Of a stretch of DNA of 64,000 nt, positions 57,825-64,000 are shown piece after piece. Location: contig NZ_CP130322.1 in the NCBI RefSeq assembly GCF_033025475.1, positions 310,001 through 374,000 on the forward strand. Direction: 5' to 3'. Origin of the DNA: Sphingomonas sp. C3-2 (GTDB lineage Bacteria; Pseudomonadota; Alphaproteobacteria; Sphingomonadales; Sphingomonadaceae). Position 1 is the first letter of the stretch, and every line of letters starts with the position of its first letter. The notes under the pieces were generated by a model. It was not told the origin of the DNA. It saw only the letters and a program-made list of their open reading frames with translations, and did no database searches. A program made the translations under genes and the position numbers.

Positions 57825-59237
57825 CTACTCGACAGGATCGCGCTCAACCACGGCCGCGTCTTCAAGCGCGGGCACACGTTCTACGGGCTGGCGCGCCAGT
57901 GCATCGACGCTTTCGAGCGCTTCGATTTCCTTGGCGCCCGCCTCGATATTCAGGTCGCGGAACTTGCGCCCGGTCACGAGCACCCGGCCTTCAAAGCTCG
58001 ACACGAACTTGTTGTAATTGTCGACGGCGCTGTTGAGGCCAGTGCCCACGCGCTTGAGATGGCCAGTTGCTGTTGCGAGCCGTTCGTACATCTCCTTGCC
58101 GAGCGCGCCGATCTGCTGTGCTTCTTCGGCCAGTTTTTCCTGGCGCCACACACTCGCCACCGTCCGCGCAATCGCGACCAGGTTGGTCGGCGTTGCCATC
58201 AGGACGCGGCGTTCGAACGCCCATTCCCAAAGATTGTCATCCTGTTCCAGCGCGGCGGACAGGAAATGTTCTCCGGGAATATACATCACCACATAATCCG
58301 CCGCGTGGCCGAAGCGCTCCCAATAGCTCTTTTCGCTCAACTGCTTCACATGGGTGCGGATTGCATTGGCATGCATCTTCAAGTGGCCAAGCCGCGCGGC
58401 GTCATCGACTTCCTGAGCCGCATCGAGATAGGCGTTGAGCGAACATTTCGCGTCCACCACCAGCTTGCGCCCGCCCGGCAAGCTGACGATCACGTCGGGA
58501 CGAAGCCGCCCTTCCTCGGTATCCACCGAAACCTCGGTACGAAAATCGGCATGTGCGGACAACCCAGCCTGCTCGAGCACGTTGCGCAGCGACTGTTCGC
58601 CCCAGCGGCCGCGCGCCTTGGGGCTGGAACGCAGCGCATTGACGAGCTTCGCTGCCTCTTCCTTCACCTGCCCCTGTCCGACGCGAACCTGCTCCACCGC
58701 CTCGCGCAGCCCCGCATAGCTGTCGACGCGCTCCTTCTCGACGCGCTGAAGCCCCTCTTCATAGCGCTTGAGCGTGGTTTCGACGGGCATCAGCAACGCC
58801 TTCAATTGCGCTTCGCTCTTTTCGCCCGCCTGATGGAAACGCTGGTCGGCGCGCTCCAGAAACTGGCGTTGCGCCTCGCCCAAGAGCTTCGCACCGACTT
58901 CGCTGAACTGCGCGGAAAGTTGCTCCTTCGCCTCAAGCAAGGCGCGGATCTGATCGGCCAGCGCCTGCTCGCGCGCTTCCGCCGATGCGCGCAGACTTGC
59001 AGCCTCGGTCCGCGCTGCCTCGCGTTCGCTGATAGCCGACGACACTTGCTGCTGGAGTTGCGGCACCGACCGCGCACGTTCCTCAGCCGCTGCCAAGTCG
59101 GTGATCGCCTTGCGGAAATTGTCGAGATGCATGTCACGCTCGGCACGCGTTACAGCCGTGCCTCGCCCGCCCAGAAACCAGCCTAGGGCAACGCCAATGG
59201 CCATGGCCAATATCGCAGCGATCATCGTCTCAACCAT
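57825..59237 (-). CDS. rmuC: DNA recombination protein RmuC
   Basis: Predicted nuclease-like protein that limits inverted-repeat recombination in E. coli. 470 residues from ATG 59237 (a GTG two codons earlier is possible). N-terminal membrane helix (about 5-25), a long coiled coil (about 30-190), then the RmuC domain (ARGRWGEQSLRNVLEQAGL, KLVVDAKCSLNAYLDA, PTNLVAIARTVASVW). Converges with the META gene. Confidence 0.93.
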   Translation of the reverse strand: MVETMIAAILAMAIGVALGWFLGGRGTAVTRAERDMHLDNFRKAITDLAAAEERARSVPQLQQQVSSAISEREAARTEAASLRASAEAREQALADQIRALLEAKEQLSAQFSEVGAKLLGEAQRQFLERADQRFHQAGEKSEAQLKALLMPVETTLKRYEEGLQRVEKERVDSYAGLREAVEQVRVGQGQVKEEAAKLVNALRSSPKARGRWGEQSLRNVLEQAGLSAHADFRTEVSVDTEEGRLRPDVIVSLPGGRKLVVDAKCSLNAYLDAAQEVDDAARLGHLKMHANAIRTHVKQLSEKSYWERFGHAADYVVMYIPGEHFLSAALEQDDNLWEWAFERRVLMATPTNLVAIARTVASVWRQEKLAEEAQQIGALGKEMYERLATATGHLKRVGTGLNSAVDNYNKFVSSFEGRVLVTGRKFRDLNIEAGAKEIEALESVDALARQPVERVPALEDAAVVERDPVE

Positions 59238-59405
59238 TTCCACCAGCCCGCAAAGAAGAACATTTTAGGAACCTTTGCCGTGTTGGGATGCTCTTGGCAA
59301 GCACCCCGACGGCGCGGCACGCCCATCTAGCACCCATCTCACGAAAAAGGCAGAACAGCATCAAGGGCCTAGCGCACGCAGTTCGGACGCGGCAGGATCG
59401 CGACC

Positions 59406-59849
59406 ATGCGAATCCACTTTCCCCTTGTCGCCCTGCTCGCAACGCTCAGCGCGTGCAACTCATCGCCATCGGATCAAGAACAGGCCTCCAACCGGGCGGT
59501 GAACACCGCCACGGTCGATGCGAACGCGACAAACATGACAAATGCGACCAGTACGCCGGCTGACGGCCTGCGTTTCATCGGCCGCTGGGCGGCCGCGCCC
59601 AATCTGTGCACCGACGGTGCGTGGAACTTCACCGAACGCGGGCTTGAAACAGCCGGCGAGGTTTACTGCGAATTCGAGCATATCGAGGCCGTTCCCGAAG
59701 GATATGACATCGATGCGATGTGCACGACCGAAGGTGATGAGCAGAAGGAGCAGTTGCGCCTGCGTCTTGGCGCGGACGCCAAAGCGATGAAGGTGGAAAC
59801 CAAACGGGTGCTTGGCCCCGTGGACCTTGCACCCTGCGGCGCGCCCTAA
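59406..59849 (+). CDS. Hypothetical lipoprotein
   Basis: 147 residues. Lipobox TLSAC (Cys17), a low-complexity Asn/Thr/Ala linker (about 28-52), then a compact domain with Cys at positions 68, 87, 105 and 144 that could form two disulfides. No named family recognised. A monocistronic gene converging with def. Confidence 0.75.
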   Translation: MRIHFPLVALLATLSACNSSPSDQEQASNRAVNTATVDANATNMTNATSTPADGLRFIGRWAAAPNLCTDGAWNFTERGLETAGEVYCEFEHIEAVPEGYDIDAMCTTEGDEQKEQLRLRLGADAKAMKVETKRVLGPVDLAPCGAP

Positions 59850-59865
59850 CGTATAGGATATTTTA

Positions 59866-59891
59866 TCCCGGTGCCATTCTCGGCACCGGGA
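59866..59891. terminator. Strong hairpin between converging genes
   Basis: Perfect ten-base-pair stem TCCCGGTGCC/GGCACCGGGA, six-base loop, between the lipoprotein gene and def. No good T-run on either strand; probably a bidirectional transcription end or RNA stabiliser. Confidence 0.5.
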
Positions 59892-59903
59892 CTATCGGAC
59901 TGA

Positions 59904-60431
59904 TTACGCGACCCGCTTGCGCGCCTTTGCCAGCTTCTTGAGGATCATGTCCTTTTTCAGCTTGGACAGGTGATCGATGAACAGAACGCCTTCTAGGTGA
60001 TCCATCTCGTGCTGGAGGCAGGTCGCCAGAAGACCGTCCAGACGCTCTTCATGCTGCTTGCCGTCGCGGTCCAGCCAGCGCGCGGTGATCTTTTCGGGGC
60101 GCAGCACATCGGCATATTGATCGGGGACCGAAAGGCAGCCCTCAGTATAGACCGACTCTTCTTCCGACGGATCGAGGATTTCGGGGTTGATGAAAACCAT
60201 CGGCTTGCGCACGGGCTTGCCGTCTTCTTCTTCCGGTTCCTGAAGATCGATCACCAGCACGCGCTTGGGCACGCCCACCTGAATGGCGGCAAGACCGATG
60301 CCGGGCGCATCATACATGGTTTCGAACATGTCATCGATCAGCGTGCGCAGTTCGTCATCGACGGTTTCGACCGGCGTGGAAATGACGCGAAGCCGCGGAT
60401 CGGGCGTTTCAAGAATGGGAAGGATGGCCAT
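59904..60431 (-). CDS. def: Peptide deformylase
   Basis: Removes the formyl group from nascent proteins. 175 residues. All three motifs: [10 protein letters not shown] (45-53), EGCLSVP with metal Cys99, and QHEMDHLEG with His141, Glu142, His145. Divergent from ispDF. Confidence 0.97.
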   Translation of the reverse strand: MAILPILETPDPRLRVISTPVETVDDELRTLIDDMFETMYDAPGIGLAAIQVGVPKRVLVIDLQEPEEEDGKPVRKPMVFINPEILDPSEEESVYTEGCLSVPDQYADVLRPEKITARWLDRDGKQHEERLDGLLATCLQHEMDHLEGVLFIDHLSKLKKDMILKKLAKARKRVA

Positions 60432-60544
60432 GGCGCCTAGCTAGTCGCGCAAGGCCCGGTTTTCAACCGTTCGCACAGGCACTGACGGCGATTTCAGCGG
60501 GACCCGGCTTTGCATACGCGCAAATTTACGCCTAGGCGAAACCC

Positions 60545-61717
60545 ATGGATAACAGCAATCGCACGGTCGCGCTGGTCGTGGCCGCCGGCAAAGGCGAACG
60601 CGCCGGGGGGGCGACACCCAAACAGTTCGTGCCGCTGGCCGGAAAGCCTGTCGTCGCGCACAGCGTCGATCGGTTCATCGCCCATGCCGGTATAGATGCT
60701 GTCTTCGTGGTGACGGCGACCGAGCGTTTCGGAGAGATGGCACAGACACTTGGCACCCGCGCGGTAAAGCCGCTGGTCGCAGGCGGCGCCTCGCGCCGGG
60801 AGTCTGTCGCCGCCGGGCTGGCTGCAATTGCCGCAGACGGCGGCGCTGCACGGGTGTTGATCCACGATGCGGCTCGCCCGCTCCTCCCCCATGTCGTTAT
60901 CGACAGGCTTCTTTTCGCACTGCGCTCCGGCGAAGCCGCCATCCCGGCACTGCGCGTCGCGGATACGCTCGCACGGGCAAACGAGACCGGAGATCTTGGT
61001 CCCATCGTGCCGCGCGACGAACTCGTCCGCGTACAAACGCCGCAGGCCTTTCACTTTGCGGCCATTGAGGCGGCCCATACCGCCTGGCCGGATGACGCCG
61101 AGGCGACTGACGACGCGCAAATGGCACGCGCCGCGGGATATGACGTTGCAATCGTTTTCGGGGACCCGATGTTGGAAAAGATCACGACCGCCGAGGATTT
61201 TTCGGGTGCAGAAGCGCGGCTTGCGACGCAGGCGTCCTTCCGTACTGGCATGGGCTATGATGTACACCGTCTGGTCGCCGGTGAGGAACTCTGGCTCGGC
61301 GGCATCAAGATCGCGCATGACCGTGGCCTTTCGGGGCACAGCGACGCCGATGTCGCGCTCCATGCCCTGACCGATGCGCTGCTGGGTGCGGTCGCCGCCG
61401 GCGATATCGGCCAGCACTTCCCACCATCGGACCCGCAATGGCGCGGGGCGTCGTCGGACCGTTTTCTCGTCCATGCCGCCGGGCTCGTCGCGTGCGCCGG
61501 AGGGACGATCGAGCATGTCGATCTGACGATTATCTGCGAAGCGCCCAAGATCGGCCCGCACCGCGATGCGATGCGCGCGCGGATCGCGAGCTTGTTGCAG
61601 GTCGATCCGGCGAGGGTTAGCATCAAGGCAACGACGACCGAGCGACTGGGTTTTACCGGGCGAGGCGAAGGCATTGCAGCGCAGGCCGTCGCGACGGTCA
61701 AGCTTTTGGGGGAATGA
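60545..61717 (+). CDS. ispDF: Bifunctional IspD/IspF (MEP pathway)
   Basis: Two non-consecutive steps of isoprenoid synthesis in one chain, a fusion known from alphaproteobacteria. IspD part (about 1-225): LVVAAGKGERAG with CTP-binding residues, IHDAARP and TPQAF. IspF part (about 234-390): metal ligands Asp239, His241 and His273 (GYDVHRL, HSDADVALHALTDALLG) and the DIGQHFPPSD loop. Overlaps the next gene by four bases. Confidence 0.97.
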   Translation: MDNSNRTVALVVAAGKGERAGGATPKQFVPLAGKPVVAHSVDRFIAHAGIDAVFVVTATERFGEMAQTLGTRAVKPLVAGGASRRESVAAGLAAIAADGGAARVLIHDAARPLLPHVVIDRLLFALRSGEAAIPALRVADTLARANETGDLGPIVPRDELVRVQTPQAFHFAAIEAAHTAWPDDAEATDDAQMARAAGYDVAIVFGDPMLEKITTAEDFSGAEARLATQASFRTGMGYDVHRLVAGEELWLGGIKIAHDRGLSGHSDADVALHALTDALLGAVAAGDIGQHFPPSDPQWRGASSDRFLVHAAGLVACAGGTIEHVDLTIICEAPKIGPHRDAMRARIASLLQVDPARVSIKATTTERLGFTGRGEGIAAQAVATVKLLGE

Positions 61718-62274
61718 TGAAAAACTGGCAAAAATCGGCAGTGGCAGTCCTCGCGTTGGCAGCGTTCCCTGGGCCCGCGCACGCCGCCAATGCCTCCTGT
61801 CTCTCGGGTGAGGAAGCGCAGGCGATCGCGCTCGCGCTGCTGCCCGAAGCGCTGGAGGCAACCGCCCAGACCTGCGCGCCGACCCTGCCCGAAGGCTCGC
61901 TGCTGAAGCGCGCCGATGCGCCGCTGTTCGAACGCTACCGCGCAAGCCGCGAACCGGCGACGCCGCTGGCTCAGTCGGCCATAGCGCGCATTACGGGCAT
62001 GGCCGGTAACAAGCAGGTGGCCGCCGCCAGCCTCGATCTCGTCCGTGCGATGATCCTTCCCAGCCTCTCCAAGGAAATCAAGACCCAGGATTGCGGTGCG
62101 ATCAACAGGATGATCGAATTGCTCGAGCCCCTGCCCCCGGAAAATCTTGCGGGCGTTTTCGCGACGATCCTGCAGATCACGGCGCGCGATGAAGCCCGCA
62201 AGGCCGCGCGCGAAGGAAAGCAGCCTGCCGACAAGAGTGGCCTCAATATCTGTCCCATTGGCGAAACGCGGTAA
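61714..62274 (+). CDS. Exported protein of unknown function
   Basis: 186 residues with a signal peptide (VAVLALAAFPGPAHA). The mature protein is alpha-helical with five Cys (CLSGEEAQ near 29, TCAP, DCG, NICP). No named family recognised. Its ATG overlaps the ispDF stop, and pncC follows six bases later, so it is co-translated with metabolic enzymes but probably works in the periplasm. Confidence 0.78.
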   Translation: MMKNWQKSAVAVLALAAFPGPAHAANASCLSGEEAQAIALALLPEALEATAQTCAPTLPEGSLLKRADAPLFERYRASREPATPLAQSAIARITGMAGNKQVAAASLDLVRAMILPSLSKEIKTQDCGAINRMIELLEPLPPENLAGVFATILQITARDEARKAAREGKQPADKSGLNICPIGETR

Positions 62275-62280
62275 CGCATC

Positions 62281-62811
62281 ATGGATCAAATTCTTCCCGA
62301 TGAACTGGTGGCGCTGGCCCGCAAGGTGATCGAGGCGAACCGCGCGGCGGGTCGCACCATCGCGCTCGCCGAAAGCTGCACGGGCGGGCTGGTTAGCGCT
62401 GCGCTTACCGAAATTCCGGGCTCATCCGACGTGTTTGAAGGCGGCTTCGTAACCTATTCGAACGAAGCGAAGATCAAGCAGATCGGGGTCAGCCTCGACG
62501 TTCTCGAAACCTTTGGCGCGGTTTCGATCGCGGTGGCCTGGGGCATGGCGCGCGGCGCGCTGGAACGCTCCGGCGCCGATGTTGCCGTGGCGATCACCGG
62601 GATTGCCGGGCCTGACGGTGGCACCGAGAAAAAGCCCGTCGGAACCGTCGTTTTCGCGCGCGCGGAAAAGGGCGGAGACCCCGAAAACGTCGTCGCCGAC
62701 AGCCGCCAGTTCGGGGATCTGGGGCGTGCCGGCGTCCGCCGTCAGGCGGCGCTCGTCGCGCTCGAACTGCTGATGCCCGACGCGGCCCCCGCGCCCACAT
62801 CGCTGCCGTAA
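62281..62811 (+). CDS. pncC: CinA C-terminal domain / nicotinamide-nucleotide amidohydrolase
   Basis: Recycles NMN to nicotinate mononucleotide. 176 residues, only the C-terminal amidohydrolase domain of CinA. ALAESCTGGLVSAALTEIPGSS holds the catalytic Ser region, then GGFVTYSNEAK and TGIAGPDGGTEKKPVGTV. Its 3' end overlaps the converging RatA-like gene by 70 bases. Confidence 0.92.
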   Translation: MDQILPDELVALARKVIEANRAAGRTIALAESCTGGLVSAALTEIPGSSDVFEGGFVTYSNEAKIKQIGVSLDVLETFGAVSIAVAWGMARGALERSGADVAVAITGIAGPDGGTEKKPVGTVVFARAEKGGDPENVVADSRQFGDLGRAGVRRQAALVALELLMPDAAPAPTSLP

Positions 62812-63233
62812 AGAACGGCGGCGCGTTCCTCGAACGCGCCGATCATCTTGCGCAGGGCCCGGTCGAACATCTGGCCCGCCAGATGTTCGAAGATCGCGGA
62901 CTTGAACGCGAAATCGACGCTGAAATCGACGAGCGTGCCACCCTGCTCGTCCGGACGGAAAGCCCAGTGATTGTGCAGATGCTTCAGCGGCCCGTCGAGA
63001 TAGTCGACCTCCACACTGTGCGGCCTTTGCTTGATGACGCGCGAGGTAAAGCTTTCGCGCAGCGCCGAAAAACCGACGATCAGATCGGCGATCATCTCGG
63101 TCTCGGTGTTCGAGCGCACGCGTACCGCGCTGACCCAGGGCAGGAATTCACCATAGCGCGCGACGTCCGACACCAGATCATACATCTGCTCGGGGGAATA
63201 GGGCAGATGGCGGGTTTCACTATGACGCGGCAT
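62742..63233 (-). CDS. SRPBCC (RatA/Coq10-like) protein
   Basis: 163 residues, START-like fold. HLPYSPEQMYDLVSDVARYGEFLPW, then FSALRESFTSRV and FEHLAGQMFDRALRKMIGAFEERA. In E. coli the family member RatA hinders ribosome assembly, and in mitochondria Coq10 binds ubiquinone; the role here is open. Ser/Ala-rich tail. Start shares one base with the lipA stop (TGATG). Confidence 0.88.
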   Translation of the reverse strand: MPRHSETRHLPYSPEQMYDLVSDVARYGEFLPWVSAVRVRSNTETEMIADLIVGFSALRESFTSRVIKQRPHSVEVDYLDGPLKHLHNHWAFRPDEQGGTLVDFSVDFAFKSAIFEHLAGQMFDRALRKMIGAFEERAAVLYGSDVGAGAASGISSSSATSAA

Positions 63234-64000
63234 CAGCCCCTCGCCAATTTCGCTTCGCGGGCCGCACGCAAACGCTCGAAATCGTCGCCAGCGTGATAGC
63301 TCGAGCGGGTAAGCGGCGAGGCCGCCACCAGCAGAAAGCCCTTGGCACGTGCGATCGCGGCATAAGCGCTGAATGCCTGCGGGGTGACGAAATCCATCAC
63401 CTTGGCATGCTTGGGCGTGGGCTGGAGATACTGGCCCATGGTGAGGAAATCGATATCCGCCGAGCGCATGTCGTCCATCACCTGGTGCACCTCGAGTCGT
63501 TCTTCGCCCAGCCCGAGCATCACACCCGATTTGGTAAAGATCGACGGATCGTGCCGCTTCACCGACTCGAGCAGGCGCAGCGACGCATAATAGCGCGCGC
63601 CCGGGCGGATCGTCGGATAGAGCCGCGGTACGGTTTCGAGATTATGGTTATAGACGTCGGGGCGCGCGGCCACGATCGCCTCGACAGCAGCCTGTGTCTT
63701 ATTCCGGAAATCCGGGGTCAGGATCTCGATGGTGGTCTTCGGCGTTGTCCGGCGAAGTGCCTCGATTACCTTGACGAATTGGCTGGCGCCGCCATCGGGA
63801 AGATCGTCGCGATCGACCGAGGTGATGACGATATGCTCCAGCCCCAGTTCGGCGGCGGCGTCAGCCGTGTGCTGCGGTTCAAGCGGATCCACCTTGCGGG
63901 GCATGCCCGTCTTCACATTGCAAAATGCGCAAGCGCGGGTGCAGACATCGCCCAGAATCATCACGGTCGCGTGCTTTTTGGTCCAGCACTCGCCGATATT
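63233..64000 (-). CDS. lipA: Lipoyl synthase (5' end beyond window)
   Basis: Radical SAM enzyme that inserts two sulfurs into octanoyl groups. The frame is open to the right edge; the visible part begins [13 protein letters not shown]. The Cys of GEC belongs to the auxiliary cluster, and the radical-SAM CxxxCxxC follows in [12 protein letters not shown]. The segments [23 protein letters not shown] and TMGQYLQPT confirm LipA. About 256 of roughly 310 residues are in view. Confidence 0.96.
   Translation of the reverse strand, partial: NIGECWTKKHATVMILGDVCTRACAFCNVKTGMPRKVDPLEPQHTADAAAELGLEHIVITSVDRDDLPDGGASQFVKVIEALRRTTPKTTIEILTPDFRNKTQAAVEAIVAARPDVYNHNLETVPRLYPTIRPGARYYASLRLLESVKRHDPSIFTKSGVMLGLGEERLEVHQVMDDMRSADIDFLTMGQYLQPTPKHAKVMDFVTPQAFSAYAAIARAKGFLLVAASPLTRSSYHAGDDFERLRAAREAKLARG

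Overview
This window is a dense stretch of chromosomal housekeeping and regulatory genes from a GC-rich alphaproteobacterium. The most likely group is Sphingomonadales (Sphingomonas/Sphingobium/Sphingopyxis/Novosphingobium-like). The evidence is a CckA hybrid kinase, a fused IspD-IspF, ChvG/ChvI beside pckA, a short HPr kinase next to RapZ and PTS EIIA/HPr, and above all an Hfq made of two Sm domains in one chain, known from Zymomonas and relatives. I see no phage, plasmid, insertion sequence, CRISPR array or toxin/defence island. Base and codon use look even throughout.

Layout. 1-3.6 kb (+): end of the cell-elongation cluster, mreD (cut by the left edge), mrdA (PBP2), rodA. 3.7-3.9 kb: two identical tRNA-Lys(CTT) genes and a terminator. 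4.0-14.4 kb (-): one long regulatory block read as dusB, ntrB, ntrC, ntrY, ntrX, hfq, hflX, a DUF2093 gene, mazG. 14.4-21.3 kb (-): a receiver-only response regulator, cckA, an M13 metallopeptidase, a DUF2062 membrane protein, smpB, dapA. 21.4-28.2 kb: slt and greB (+), ppk2 and aspS (-), rnd plus a small I78-type lipoprotein (+). 28.2-33.9 kb (-): a DUF2066-like exported protein, hda, ppk1, ppx. 33.9-39.0 kb: purM and a PurN-MmcQ/YjbR fusion (+), then a GNAT, ndk, holC and pepA (-).

39.2-44.7 kb (+): envelope operon lptD, surA, pdxA, rsmA. 44.7-47.9 kb (-): a TPR protein, rsmB, guaB. 48.2-49.6 kb (+): an SPFH/NfeD pair. 49.6-51.7 kb (-): an unknown protein and pckA. 51.9-57.8 kb (+): chvI, chvG, hprK, rapZ, EIIA-Man, HPr, a SpoU methyltransferase and a META lipoprotein. 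57.8-64 kb: rmuC (-), a lipoprotein (+), def (-), ispDF with an exported unknown and pncC (+), a RatA/Coq10-like protein and lipA (-, cut by the right edge).

How it works together. Three regulatory layers sit close together: nitrogen control (NtrBC, NtrYX) linked to Hfq, cell-cycle control (CckA) with a lone receiver, and envelope/carbon control (ChvGI with a permease-less PTS branch, RapZ and pckA). Polyphosphate is made and degraded by three enzymes within 8 kb (Ppk2, Ppk1, Ppx). The most notable points are the asymmetric tandem Hfq, the PurN-YjbR fusion, an NtrX without the sigma-54 GAFTGA loop, and a three-segment alternative hairpin between pckA and an unknown gene. No clearly new multi-gene system was found. 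Apart from the 336-base gap between guaB and the SPFH gene, no gene-free stretch exceeds 300 bases.
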